Positions 33,101 to 45,942 of a stretch of 64,000 bases of DNA are shown in pieces. Origin of the DNA: Narthecium ossifragum (lineage: Eukaryota > Streptophyta > Magnoliopsida > Dioscoreales > Nartheciaceae). Every line of letters begins with the position of its first letter. The first letter of the stretch is position 1. The stretch spans positions 6,264,779-6,328,778 of the forward strand of contig OY986971.1 in assembly GCA_963920575.1 (NCBI GenBank), given 5' to 3'. Position numbers and translations under genes: made by a program. The notes below the pieces were generated by a model that was given only the letters and a program-made list of their open reading frames with translations, was not told where the DNA came from and did not search any database.

Positions 33101-36100
33101 ATGCAAGGTAGGCGATCATTAAGTTTTCCGTTGACACCTTTAGATCCTGAGATTGAAAACACTCTTAGATCCATCCGCCAAGAGCAATTTCACCAAAGAG
33201 CTTCACAACTTGATATCCCTAAACTACCTCTTGATTATTTTTACACCTTGATGCAAGGAAATAATAATGGAAATGGGGGGGGACAATGAGAACAATAACC
33301 ATAGACAAGGCCCAATTAGGAATCATTTTCTGCGACCTTTCACATCTGCCTCTTGTATTAATCCACTTCCTATTAATGCTACCCATTATGAGATTTACCT
33401 CAATTGGATTACAGCTTTACCTTCTTTTTATCGGCGTGAAAATGAGGATCCTTATGGTCATAAATCCAAGAGAAAATGCAAGTGCAATCATTTTGAGAAG
33501 CAGTAAAGAAGTTGAGATTTCAGTAAAGGAAGTTCCTGCATCTTCATCGCAAGAAAAAGGGCAGAACATTCTTGCGAACAAGAACATTCCTAATGACGAT
33601 GATGTACCTAAGCGTAAGTTTCCACCTCTTTCTGATTATAAACTAGTACCTCCTTTTCCTCAAGCTTTAGCTGAATCTAGAAGAGATGCACAGAATAAAG
33701 ATCTATATGAGACTTTTCGTTGATGCGAGGTAAATATTCCACTCTTAGATACTATTAAACAAATACCTCGTTATGCTAAATTCTTGAAAGAATTGTGTAC
33801 AATTAAGAGGAAACTCAGGAAACATAAACATAAAGGATGTGAGAAGGTGAGACTGTTTCCGCAGTTATTCAAAGAAAAATCCCTACAAAGTGCAAAGATC
33901 CAGGTATGTTTACTATGCCCTGTGCAATACGTAACACTAAATTTGAGAAGGCCATGTTAGATTTACGAGCTTCTATCAATGTCATGGCATATTCTACATA
34001 TGCTTTATTGAAACTTGGACCATTGAATAAAACTGGTGTTGTGATTCAATTGGCTGACAGATCTAATGCTTATCCTAAGGGTGTGGTTGAGAATATTCTT
34101 GTACAAGTTAATAATTTGGTTTTCCCTGCCGATTTTTATGTGCTTGATATGGAGAATGATGATCATACGACTCCTATTTTGTGGGAAGACTATTTTTAAA
34201 GACATCCAAAACTAAAATAGATATTCATAGTGGCACACTTACTATGGAATTTGATGGTGAAATTATTAAGTTTAATATATATGATGCCATGAAATATCAT
34301 GCTGGTAATTGTCCTATTTATTCTATTGATGTGATTGATTCTTTAGCACGGGAAGTTTTTCAACTTGATTGAAATGATGGATCGAAAGTTTATATAAGTA
34401 AGTGTCTTGAGAAAGAAAATGAGGAGCTCGCTTTGAGTACTAATTTGCAGGAAACTGTTGCAGCGCTGAAAGATTATCCAGAATTTCAGCAAACATGTAA
34501 TGTCTCTTTCATTACGCTACCAGTTTCTAATGAGAGACTTTTGCCCTCTATTTTGCAAGCTCCTATTCCAGACCTGAAACCCCTTCCTAATCACCTCAAA
34601 TATGTGTTCCTTGGAGATGGTGGAATGCTACCAATGATCATTTCCAGTAAACTTAGTACACAACAAGAAGAAAAACTTATGAAGGTCCTTAAGGAACATA
34701 AGACTGCTATTGGTTGGACAATTGCAGATATTAAGGGAATCAACCTGGGTACATGCATGCACCATATCTTACTTGAAGAGGGAGAAAAACCTACTCGTCA
34801 ACCACAAAGAAGATTGAACCCACCCATGATGGATGTAGTGAAAAAGGGAATCCTCAAACTTCTCGAAGTGGAGTGATTTATCCTATTTTGGACAGGAATT
34901 GTGTCAGCCTAGTTCAAGTGGTTCCCAAAAAGACTGGGATAACTATTGTGAAAAATAAAAAAAATGAGTTAGTTCCTACCCGTGATCAAAATGGGTGGCG
35001 GGTTTGTATAGATTATAGAAAATTAAATACTATAACTCGCAAGGACCACTTCCCTTTACCTTTTATTGATCAGATGCTTGAAAGGTTAGCTGGTCATTCT
35101 TATTATTGTTTTCTTGATGGTTATTCAGGTTATTTTCTGATTGTAATTGCCCTTGAAGATCAAGAAAAGACGACGTTCACGTGCCCATTCAGAACTTTTG
35201 CATATCGCCACATGCCCTTTCGCCTTTGCAATGCCCCAACCACTTTCCAAAGGTGTATGGTTAGTATATTTTAAGCTTATATTGAGCATATCATAGAAGC
35301 TTTTATGGATGATTTCACAGTTTATGAAGACTCATTTGATAATTGTTTACATAACCTTACACTTGTTCTTCAAAGATGCATAGAAACTAGCATTGTGTTA
35401 AATTATGAGAAATATCATTTTATGGTTGAACAAGGTATAGTTTTGGATCATGTTGTTTCATCTAAAGGAATTGAGGTAGATAAAGGTAAAGTTGACATTA
35501 TTCAATTTTTACTTTATCCCACTAGTATGCGAGAAGTTCGTTCTTTTCTTGGACATGCAGGTTTTTACTGGAGATTCATCAAGAACTTTTCCAAATTAGC
35601 ATTACCACTATGCAAGTTGCTACAAAAGGATGTGGTTTTTTAGTTCAATGAAGCGTGTAAAGAGGCATTTGATAAGCTGAAGGAATTGTTGAACCCCAGT
35701 TATCCAGTCCCCTGATTGGAATGTTCCTTTCGAGATAATGTGCGACGGAAGTGACTATGCAGTTGGTGTTGTTTTGGGTTAGAGAATTGGAAAAGCGTCT
35801 CATGCAATTTATTATACTTCAAATACTTTGAATGATGCCTAGAGAAATTATTCTACCACTGAAAAAGAACTTTTAGCTGTTGTTTTTGCTTTAGAAAAGT
35901 TTTGGTCTCATTTGCTTGGTACTAAAGTCATTGTTTACTCTGATCATACAACTCTTCGTTATTTAATAACAAAGAAGGAGGCAAAACCGAGATTAGTACG
36001 ATGGATACTTCTCTTGAACGAATTTGATTTGGAGATAAAAGACAAAAGCGGGACGGAAAATCAGGTCGCGGATCATTTGAGTCGTCTAGTCCATGTGGAA

Positions 36101-37257
36101 GATGAACTTCATCTGCAAGAAACATTCCCTGGCGAGCAATTGTTTTCCACAAGTGTGATGTTACCATGGTATGCGAATAATGTGAATTATTAGTTACTCA
36201 TATATTACCTCCTGATAACATCAAGAGTGATGCCAAATACAATGTGTGGGATGACCCATATCTTTGGAAGCATTGTGCAGATCAAGTGATAAGAAGGTGC
36301 GTTCATGAAAATGAAATTCTTTCTATACTCACCTTCTGTCATTCTAATACTTGTGGAGGTCACTTTGGAGCCAAGAGAACGACGAGAAAAGTGCTAGAAT
36401 GTGGTTTCTATTGACCTTCATTATTTCAATATTCATACTCTCTTTGTAAGTCATGCTAGAATTGCCAAAAGACAGTTAATATATCCCAAAGGAATGAGAT
36501 GTCACAAACCCCAACATTATTTTGCGAAATTTTTGATGTTTGGGGCATCGATTTCATGGGCCCGTTCCCTATATCTTTCCGTTATGTCTATATTCTGCTT
36601 GTTGTTGATTATGTCTCGAAATGGGTAGAAGCTAAAGCTACCATAACTGATGATTCTAAAGTCGTTACAAATTTTATCAAGTCTAACATTTTCTCTGGGT
36701 TTGAAATTCCACGAGCTTTAATAAGTGATCGAGGCACGCACTTTTGCAATTCGACTGTGGAGGCGTTGCTGAGAAAGTACCATGTGACCTACAAGGTGTC
36801 CATCGCCTATCACCCGCAAACTAGTGGACAAGCGGACGTGTCAAATAGAGAGATCAAGTCAATCCTTCAAAAGACGGTCAATCTAAGTAGAAAAGATTGG
36901 AGTTTGCGTTTGGATGATGCTCTGTGGGCGTATAGGACTGCATATAAGACGCCCATTGGTATGTCACCTTATAGGTTGGTATTTGGGAAACCGTGCCAGC
37001 TTCCAGTTGAGCTAGAACATAAGGTTTATTGGGCTATCAAAAGCTTCAACATGAAGATGGATAAAAGTGGAGAACACAAGAAGTTGCAACTACTTGTACT
37101 AGAAGAAAATCACAATGACGCCTATCTGAGTGCTAGGATTTACAAGGAAAAGACAAATGCATTTCATGACAAGATGATCTCTAAGAAGGAGTTTAAAGTT
37201 GGTAAAAAAGTCCTTCTATACCATTTACGCTTACGTTTGTTTCCAGTTGAAAATTAA
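33101..37257 (+). pseudogene. Athila-like gag-pol, multiply interrupted
   Basis: Gag is short: an N-terminal part at 33101, CINPLPINATHYEI near 33355, then a jump near 33470 to linker sequence, so most of the core is deleted. Protease (33906-34199) reads LDLRASINVM where the family has DLG, replacing the catalytic-loop glycine. Reverse transcriptase spans 34873-35643 with WRVCIDYRKLN and FMDDF, broken by a stop near 35272. RNase H (about 35700-36193) has MCDGSDYAVG and [11 protein letters not shown], with stops near 35780 and 35840. The integrase finger (36340-36470) has stops. The integrase core (36499-37257) is open, with acidic residues in [16 protein letters not shown] and NREIKSI. The element cannot be autonomous. 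Confidence 0.88.
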
Positions 37258-38919
37258 AGTTTAGCAACTTTCAAAGTGTTCAAGGTGAATGGCCATCGAC
37301 TTAAACCTTTCTATGAATGATTCCAAGTAGAGAATGTGGCACATTTGGACCTTGAGAATCTAATTTATATTGATTGTTAAATGAAGTATGAAGTCGAGCC
37401 AATGACAATAAACAAAGGCGCTGCTATGGAGGCAACCCAAGGGGAGTTCGTTCCTTTCTCTTTTTATTTTCGCATTTCCATTTTAGTTATGTTTGCCTTT
37501 TCTTTGCATTTCACCTTACATTGGGGACAATGTCGGTTTCAAGTGTGGGGGAGGAGATGTAGGTTGCATTTGTCATCAGCAAGAGTCGATTAAGCTTGAA
37601 ATATTCATAACATGATTGAATGAGTAATCTTGCGACTTAGAATTAATTAGTTGACTTATTTTCCTTGAGATGTTAATGACAAAATTTAGTAGACAAAAGC
37701 TGGTGAGATTTTGAGGCTTTAGACTGGCACATTCATATCAGTCTCACTATTTTCTTTCATGAGAGATATTATTCCAGAGATTTGTTTCTCTAAAACTTGT
37801 CTTGATTCTATTCGAAGTCACATTGACATATGTATACATGAACATCATTAAGGGCCTCTTTGTTATAAGCCACATAAGCCAAATAGCTTACCTTGCGATT
37901 TATTTTTCCCTTTTGCTAAACCCCTTTGAGCTTTATTGACTTCATTGTTAACCTACATTACAAGCTTTAAACCTGAAAAACAATGTCGTTACCCAAGTCA
38001 TAGAACTAGTGGAGCATTGTGCATCATTATGATATGTATGGGTGTGGAAGTTTCAAGTGTGGGGGGTGTTTGGATTTGTGGTATGGTTGTGATTGGAAAA
38101 TTGGAACATGGAACATGTTTTCATTCTCAATTCTTGAGTTCGATTGTCTCTGAAAAAAAAGAAAAAAAATTAGAAAAGGAAAAGAAAGAAAAGAAGAAAA
38201 AAAAGAGTGAAGGAGGAAACTGTTTCTCATGTTACAAAATGTGTTTATGAATCCTCCTAATACTCCAAGAAAGGGGTATGTTTATGTATGATTTCCACAA
38301 ATGTGAAAGTCTTTGCAAAAGATTGTTCCCTGCTACAAATAAAAAGTATTCCTTTGAACAATCTCTTTGCCAATTCAGGAATGTTACATGGTTTGAGTAC
38401 TTTATAGCCAAATTGAAGAAGTTGTTGAATGGAGTGCTTGGTTATACATGTTTTATATATACTTGAGCTTGAGTTGATGCATTTTTGCTCCATTAGTTCT
38501 GTTGGCTTTCGAGCTACATTCCCAAATATTTCCCACCTCGATCCTGAACCCTATTACAACCTTTGGAAGTCCTTATCATCCGTGCTATGTATGTGATCCC
38601 AGTGGTGGAGAATGAGAATATATGCAAGCCTATGGTAGATCATTTTCATTGGAATGAATTTGAGTGAAACACATACCCTTCAACACAAGAGAGTTGAGTG
38701 TTAATTTCCGTGAGGGTCTACTTATTTGGTTGGCTGCATCTTCAAGTAAAAATACTTACTAAGTAATTTTGAGTTGTTTAAGAATGTTTGTTCATAATGT
38801 GTTATGAGTTTTGAAGAGTTTGGTTGTTCTCTGGTAATGGCGTTGCCACCTTGATCTTTGCGGAAAAGTGAATTTGAAGTTTGCCCAAGGACGAGCAAAG
38901 GTTAAGTGTGAGGGAATTT
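37258..38919 (+). other. Post-pol region of the Athila-like element
   Basis: GGAGGCAACCC (37429) and ACATTGGGGACAATGTC (37520), then GTGTGGGGGAGGAG, are standard post-pol landmarks. An A-rich run lies at 38150-38210. Short open frames here are not recognised and no env-like gene is called. Confidence 0.6.
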
Positions 38920-40340
38920 GATGAGAATGCCAAAAGTCATATTTTTCTTCCTTAATGTTTAGTCTTCTATACTTATTTTGTGCCTAAATGTACTCATTAT
39001 TCTTATATTTTGATTTAGCACACAACTGGAGACTTTGAGTGCAAAACAAAACCAAATGGACAATTCTGGATATTTTTTACAGCAGTTTGTAATTTGGGCA
39101 TAACATTTTCATAGGAGCTCAGATTGGAATGATCTAGGATGCTATGGAAAGCTAAGAAGGACTTCTACAACTTTGATGTTTTGAGTTTTGGCTGATTCTG
39201 GTTGTATAAAGACAGACAAATTAAGGAAGACATCAGGCTCGGAATCGCTATAAGTGTACTTGGGTTTGGACGAAATTTGTCTTTGGAGGAGTCCAGATTT
39301 GATGCATGAAGATTTCAGCTGGGACCACCACCTTTCCTAATAATATTTGGACTTTATTTGATAATAACCTTTCCGTAATTAATTAGATTGGATAATGTTA
39401 AAGAAGGATAGAAGGAGTCTTTTGAAAGGTGGCGGGGAGATTTGGTAGGCCACGTGTGAGAATAATAGAAAAAAGAAAGAGAGAGGTGGCATCAAAATCA
39501 AAAGAGATCGCTCTCTCTAATCTCTTCCTCTCACGTTCTCTCTCTCACGTTTTCTCCTTAGTTTTTCTTTTCGGTTTTATTCATGACCTTGTGTAGCTAA
39601 ACTTTGAGTCTTGATCGAAGGAAATGGAAGCCTCGAAATCAATAAAACTGTGAGATCTAATTTGTTTTTATTGTTCAATTTATGCTTTGGGTATTGGATG
39701 TTCTTCTGTGATTATATACATGATTGTTTTGTTTAATTGCTAGGAGACATACTAGTTTATTATTCATTGCAATCTACTGCTAGGTTGGATATCAAATCCG
39801 TAATTGTTTGATCCATCTAATCTGCGAAGCAACTAAGATCTATTGATTTACTGTGTTTCAGAGATCATTAGTAGACTAAATTAAATACAACCGCTTGTGC
39901 TTGTGTTGTTTAGCTTCATCAATCTCCCTATTCTTAAGGCTGCTACTAGATCAAATATTCAGCACTTGCCTGGGGTTATTTAGTAGTTAGGGTTAATTGG
40001 ATCGCTTGTTTCTAATTAACTATGATTGAGAAGAAATTCGAATTTAATTCGAACGGTGAATATTCGAGGTGTCAATTGATATAATCCTGCATCAATGATC
40101 AGTTGTTGGATTCTGATGGTAGATGTCGACTTGGACTAAGATTTGTTCTCTCCATTGACTTCAACTCTTTAATTTGAATTTTTTCTTAGTTGTTTCCGTT
40201 ACACTCAAACCCCCCCATCTTTGTTTACTAAGCATAAAACAAGGCTAGACACTCTTCGTGGGAACGACCCTTGCTCGCACTACTACATTTATTTTGAGAT
40301 CACTGGTTTTATTTTTGGTTGTCTGCGACAACACACCACT
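38920..40340 (+). repeat. Right LTR of the Athila-like element
   Basis: Starts TGATGAGAATGCC after GTGTGAGGGAATT. Includes the CTTCGTGGGAACGACC motif usual near the end of such LTRs; the end near 40340 is approximate. It does not align with the LTR at 31238. Confidence 0.6.
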
Positions 40341-40349
40341 CTTTAGTTT

Positions 40350-41394
40350 GTATAGGTCGACATATCACGTGACTGACCTAATTTGTTAAAACTTTAGGTG
40401 ACTTTTGATGTGCCGGACTTGGCATTGTTTTTTCATTCATCGACGGACGGGGACCTAAGTGCAACCTTTCGTCTCTCAATGTTGCTAGCTCTCAACCACC
40501 ACAAAGATAAGTGAATTTGAAATTGCATTCTATGGTGTTAGTTGGCATCAGTCTTCATTGTAGTCTTAGTGTTCATTTTGCCAAAGTAACATATGTCTTG
40601 ATATTTATTTTGCAGGACATGGATCGTTGGCCTTTTGTTTTGGGATTTCAGAGCCTAATTTGAGAAAACTCTTTAGTTTTCTTGGTTTTTTATTTACATG
40701 TATCAAGAATTATGTACTAAACTTATGTTACTTGGACTACTTATAGTTATAAAAGTTTGGTTATAAAAGTTTAATTTATTGTGTCATTTTTCTTGATATT
40801 GTATGTATTTTTTACATGTTTATTAGATCAAAATAGCATGTTCTATCTGACAGGTGATTAGTTAATAATCAGTGACAATGAAAAATATCAATAATCATCA
40901 ATTGTGATGTTATTTTTTGTCACTAATAAATCTAATTGTGACAACAATCAGTTTTTCCACTATTTGTTATATTTGTGATGATAAGGATGGTAACTAAAAT
41001 GCATACTAAACATCACAACATTGGCTTGTGACTGCAATTGTCGTCACTAACAAATACTTTTTGTGACTACACTTTAAAGTTGTCACAGTAAGAAATTTTT
41101 CGGGACATTAATGTTGTAATGGTAGTAAGGTTATCACTAATCCATGTCCCCTTATGTTCTTGAACAAGATATAGTGACATGTGTGTATACTATAGTGACA
41201 ACAAAACTTGTCACTACAAGTATAGTTATAAGTGACAAGGCACATTTGTCGTCACTAAAGTATTAGCAATGGCTACACAAGCGACAACTCTTGTTTTCAC
41301 TAGGGTCGTTACTAAAAAGACATTTGTGACAAGAACTCTATCTTCAGTGGCACATAGTATTGTCACTGGATCCCTTTTTTCTTGTAGAGACTTG
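40350..41394 (+). mobile_element. CACTA-like transposon end with subterminal repeats
   Basis: From 40860 to 41380 the words TGTGACAAC, GTCACTA and TTGTCACT alternate in both orientations, as in CACTA subterminal regions. The edge TTTTTTCTTGTAGAGA at about 41379-41394 resembles the CACTA terminus TTTCTTGTAGTG with a damaged end. No transposase is seen, and 40350-40860 shows nothing recognisable. The opposite end is missing. Confidence 0.55.
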
Positions 41395-41577
41395 AGTCAC
41401 TTTCCATTAGTTTAATTTGGAAAGTAACTCACAAACATTTCATGATTTCATTATCGAAACTCAAGTTACTTTCCACTAGTTACATTCCATTGGTTTAATC
41501 TGTAAAGTAACTCTAGTTACTTTCCACGATTTCATCATCGAAAGATCAAGTTACTTTCCGTAATCATGGTAAGTTAC

Positions 41578-42080
41578 TGTGAGGACCCGTTCCTCAAACC
41601 TGGCTCGACCATGTGTGTCGAGGGTCGTTTCACACTCGCGTTGTACACACACGACCTTGGGATGATGTCTTTGTTTTATTAGAACCTTTAGGTGTGACCT
41701 GGATCGAAAGATCTGGGTTCGGGCATGAGTGTTTGCTCGTTTGCCACTTTTTCATCATGGGAAGATCGATTTTTTAGGAATAGAAGATTGATCTACTTGT
41801 GCCTGGAAAGTCTTCGCCTTGTCATGAGGAAGATCTATCTTCATGGGGGGTGAAGATCGATCTCTCTTTTCGTGACTGGTCCTATAAGTAGGACTTGTCT
41901 CTTTTCCTTTGGATTTCTTTTGGAAATCCTGGAAGGAGAACAAATCCGGTGGCTTGGGGAGGATCATTTGAACGATCCTAAGCTCGTTGGACGGCGTGCA
42001 TGTTTGAAACTTGTGGCTCCGGCTTGGTGCAGCGCGGCGCGGGTGAAGGCCGACGAGCAGCAGGGTGGCTGTTAACTACT
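41578..42080 (+). repeat. Tekay/Del-type LTR fragment
   Basis: Begins TGTGAGGACCCG and matches the starts of the LTRs at 60106 (plus) and 63122 (minus), including the GTTGTACACACACGACCT segment. GATCGAT-type words at 41764-41862 precede TATAAGTA at 41883. The 3' boundary is unclear; no internal region or second LTR adjoins it. Confidence 0.6.
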
Positions 42081-42084
42081 AGAC

Positions 42085-42215
42085 ATCCAAGGAGGGCTTC
42101 TTCTTATAGGGACGGAGAGAGGGCAGGGACAGGGAGAGGAGGGGGACGGGGACAGGGACGGGGAGGGAAGGGGGAGAGGGCGGGGAGGGGAAGGGGGAGG
42201 GGAGGAGACGATGGA
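42085..42215 (+). repeat. G-rich polypurine tract
   Basis: About 130 bases of almost pure purine with many GGG/GGGG runs (for example GGGACGGGGACAGGGACGGG). It could form G-quadruplexes on this strand. It has no coding meaning; the open frame through it encodes only Gly, Arg and Glu repeats. Confidence 0.75.
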
Positions 42216-42611
42216 GTTAATGTTGAGATCAGGGTGTGGGTCATCATAAGGGTAAAAAGGTCATCAGAAATACATAACCAAGTATAACTGACGTCAAATG
42301 GTGCTTACACCTTAAATCTACTAATAGTGGTGTACTAGTCAACAAGTTCCACAAATTTGGTGTAAACACCAATTATCTATAAAAAGTAAAGGTTATAAGG
42401 GCTTTAACTTAATATTACATGTGAAAACAGTCCTTATTTATAATAGAGAAATACCTTGTTATAAATAAATAATTTTTAAGGGATCAAATGATCTTTTTTA
42501 TAAGTGACGAATATTCACAATCAGAGAGGAATTAGAGAGAGCGCGAAATTAAAGAGTGCGAGAAAAAAATCAAAGATAGAGAGAGGAATAAGAAATGAAT
42601 AAGATAAAAAT
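42216..42611. other. Intergenic, no gene seen
   Basis: AT-rich, with a MULE-like start (GGGTAAAAAGGTCATC) and a GA-rich stretch at 42520-42600. Nothing else is recognised. Confidence 0.35.
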
Positions 42612-44800
42612 GTAACGACCCGAATCCTGAAGACAAAACCTCATCCTCTAACATGACACGAGAAGAAACACACAGACTAATAAAGCTTAACTAAAAGAAA
42701 TATCATACTAGAAAAAGAAACATTTACTGACAATCAAACTAAGACAATGTTCTGGAAAAGAGAAAGTGACTAATAAGCAACTCGGACTTTAAACTGAAAT
42801 AATCTTCCCAAAAAGTCACATAGAACATGATTAAAACTGAAAGAAGCTATAAACTAGTTCTAAACTCTTCTCTTCTTTACTCTCATCCCCGCGCCTACGC
42901 AAAATCTTGGGTATCTGAAAGAAAATCATCTATCTCATGAGCATAAAGCCCAGTAGCAAACACCACATAATAGAATGATATCCAAACAAAAGTGTTTGCA
43001 AAACAAAAGCTAAATTAAAGCACATCACTTGAGAAAGAGAATAATCACACTTTATTAAAGTTAAAAGCTGGACTTTTCATGCCCATAAATCACACTTAAC
43101 GCTCTTGCATGACATGAGCTTTGATGCATGATATAATGATATGCATCCTTTTGGCTCTACCGCCGAATACTATAGCGGTGTCAGGTGATAGCACCCCACG
43201 TGCACTTGAAATAACTATCCTTACTCATGCTAGCATAAGGTCAAGCCTCGACTCTTTTGGACTCAAACGCCTAGGACCCACAGTTGGTCTCAGCCAAACA
43301 GTGAACCCTTAGAAGTACTCATCCTTAGCTGCTCAGCCATGACAGCTAAGGACATCTCAGATCTCATTCCACCTTGGTGGCAACTTTTACTTGGCAAACA
43401 TGCACACTATGCACATGCAATGCTTCTGAATAATTACTTAAGCATGTTGACACATATGCAAGGAAATGATCATGCACAATGCTACACTCACATGATATGT
43501 TATGCATCAAAACTTAATATCATAAACATAAATTGATGCACTCAACTTGACATTATAAAACCATACATTTATGTGCATTCATTGGTCGGGAACAAGACAG
43601 AACATGAAACTAATAGAACATGAAATCTAACCTGTCGAATACTTAGAAGAAAATGGAAATATGCGTACTTAATAACTGGAAATCTGAACATTAAAATTTT
43701 GCAGCAGAGTCAACTTTAAACGCTGAAATCATGATAAATTGCATATTTACAAATCTGGAAATCTGAAGTAAAAAAATCTGCATAAGTTCTGAAAATCTGC
43801 TATCATGGATAGTCACAGCTCTAATAGATTAGAAGCTTAGACACATAAGTGAACACTCCATTCTACTACATATCTTCCTAAAAATAATCAAAATCTGGAA
43901 AAACAGCCATATGAAAATCAGCAAACACTCTCTGAAAAATCTGCTATAAAACCATTGAGGGACTGCTTGATGGAGAACCGCAACAACCCTAACTCTATAG
44001 ATGAAATCTAGAAAAGATCGTCAGTCCTCCGGCATAACTAAACAACACTTCAAACCCAAACGAATTGTCTAAAGTCTGAAATCTGAAAATGAGGAGGAAG
44101 AACATGAAATCTGAATCATGAAACTTAGAAGTCTGAAATCTAAAAACAAGGATATGAAATATGAAAAGAAGAAGGTAGCAATCTGAAATCTGAACTCTAA
44201 AACCCTAAAACTAGAGAAGGTCACCACTCAAATTAGGGTAACATCTATTACATGTGTACCTACCTTACTTGTCCTTTAAAAGCCCTAGTATTGAACAAAA
44301 CTATCCTTACTCATGCTAGCATAAGGTCGAGCCTCGGCTCTTTTGGACTCAAACGCCCAGGACCCACAGTTGGTCTCGACCAACCAGTGAACCCTTAGAA
44401 GTACTCATCCTTAGCTGCCCACCCATGACAACTAAGGACATCTCAGATCTCATTCCACCTTGGTGTCAACTTTTGCTTGGCAAACATGCGCACTATGCAT
44501 ATGTAATACTTCTGAATAATTACTTAAGCATGCTAGCACATATGCAAGGAGATGATCATGCACAATGCTACACTCACATGGTATGCTATGCACCAAAAAT
44601 TTGATATCATAAATTGGTAGATGGATGCACACAACTTGACATTAATCATAAGGAATGGATGGAAATTTGAATTCTAACTTGCTGTAATTTAACTGCATGC
44701 TAGCTAAGGCATCCACACGATGAAAACTATGGATTTAGAAATAGGCATTAAGGAAATAAATAGAGAAAAACTGACACGAGACGAATCATGAAGAGGAAGC
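42612..44800 (-). repeat. LTR-derived block, minus orientation, with a 345-bp repeat
   Basis: The plus-strand edge TGTAACGACCCGAATCC is the complement of a gypsy LTR terminus (GGGTCGTTACA). ATGAGCATAAAGCCCAGTAG near 42939 matches GTGAGCATAAAGCTCAGTAG in the LTR at 61006. Positions 43207-43552 and 44297-44643 are near-identical direct repeats (CTATCCTTACTCATGCTAGC onward), about 1.09 kb apart. This suggests two overlapping LTR pieces or an internal duplication. No coding region belongs to it. Confidence 0.55.
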
Positions 44801-45100
44801 CTCATTTAAAAAATTAAATTCTAAAAATTAAAGAGAGGAAATAAATAGAGAGAGTGGATTCTTTATTTGTTACATATTAAAAAATTCTAAAAAAAACCCT
44901 TTATTTGTTTCATTGTTTGTTTCTCATGATTTTTAAAAATTATCGAAAGAATATGTGAAAATGTCCTATCAATATTGTAGAGAGAGAAATGGTGGAGAGA
45001 TAGGGATGTTAGAGAGAGATAGAGAGAGGGAGATGGTTGTGACCATAGAGAGATCAGAGATGTAAGAGAGGGAGACGGTAGAGAGAGATGGAGAAAGACT
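44801..45100. other. GA-rich spacer
   Basis: Ends in GAGAGAGAT-type purine repeats (44980-45095) directly before the Helitron helicase fragment. No gene. Confidence 0.4.
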
Positions 45101-45260
45101 ATGAAGTATGGATACTCCTTACCGGTTCTTCTTGAGTATGTTTCTTATAAGAAACGATACTATACATATGTATGTGTTCCAAGACAACAAAAAGGTACTG
45201 TAATAATGAGAAACAAATATACCACCTATTGTGAATCGGTGTTGAAGTATAGAGAGCCTA

Positions 45261-45942
45261 TTGTCCGCAGTTTACCCACAATTGGATGTATTATTCACCG
45301 TCACCCCAACATTTCTTATGGAGAGAACAATCCTCTCTTCACGGAATAATGATGTCTCTGATATTAATGAGAAAGCATTGGAAAAGTTCCATGGAGAGAT
45401 AGTCATGTACCTTGCAGCTGACAATGCGGTTGCCGAAGAGAGACACCACGTAGACATGAGTGGATACTCGACTAAGTATCTCAACAAGCTGGATCCGTCA
45501 GGATTTCCACCATTCCAATTGGACTTGAAAGTAGGTTCTCCGGTAATGTTGTTGAGGAACATAGCACCAAAGGATGGATTTTGCAATGGCACATGCCTAC
45601 TGGTAATTAAATGTTGTCAACGAGTTATACAAGCAAAAATAATGACTGAGGACAAAGTTAGGGAGATGGTTTTCATACCACGAATATTGTTAGTACCGTC
45701 CGGTAAAGAAATGTCATTTAAAATGTCCCGCCGTCAGTTCCTTGTGCGATTGGCATATGCTATGACAATTAATAAATCTCAGGTTTAGTCACTGAAGTTT
45801 GTAGGTGTCGACTTACACACCCCAGTGTTCAGTAATAGTCAGTTGTACGTTACGTTGTTTACATGTACTTCGGAAAACCATATTAGCTTACTCACTAACG
45901 ATTCTGACCCAAACACAACCATAAATAAAGTCTATTCATAGG
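45261..45942 (+). pseudogene. Helitron Rep/helicase C-terminal fragment
   Basis: Helitrons encode a Pif1-type helicase that unwinds DNA during rolling-circle transposition. This piece covers its C-terminal end, with ERTILSSRNNDVSDINEKAL, LDLKVGSPVMLLRN, GTCLLVIKC, FIPRILLVPS, RRQFLVRLAYAMTINKSQ and, after a stop at 45786-45788, SLKFVGVDLHTPVFSNSQLY, closing at 45942. Family members read SQGQSLKF across the stop, so one base change made a nonsense codon. The N-terminal Rep domain and helicase motifs I-III are absent. No TC start or hairpin-CTRR end was identified nearby. Confidence 0.85.

Larger units (their letters stand above)
31238..40340 (+). mobile_element. Athila-like Ty3/gypsy element, decayed, with discordant LTRs
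   Basis: The order is LTR, tRNA-Asp-type primer site, short gag, protease, reverse transcriptase, RNase H, integrase, A-rich post-pol region, polypurine-like GTGTGAGGGAATT, LTR. The left LTR (about 31238-32676) and right LTR (about 38920-40340) have similar length and general layout. They do not align, apart from a short TCTACAACTTTG-type word. Each end may come from a different family member, by recombination or by fusion of two truncated copies. No target duplication is visible. Confidence 0.75.
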
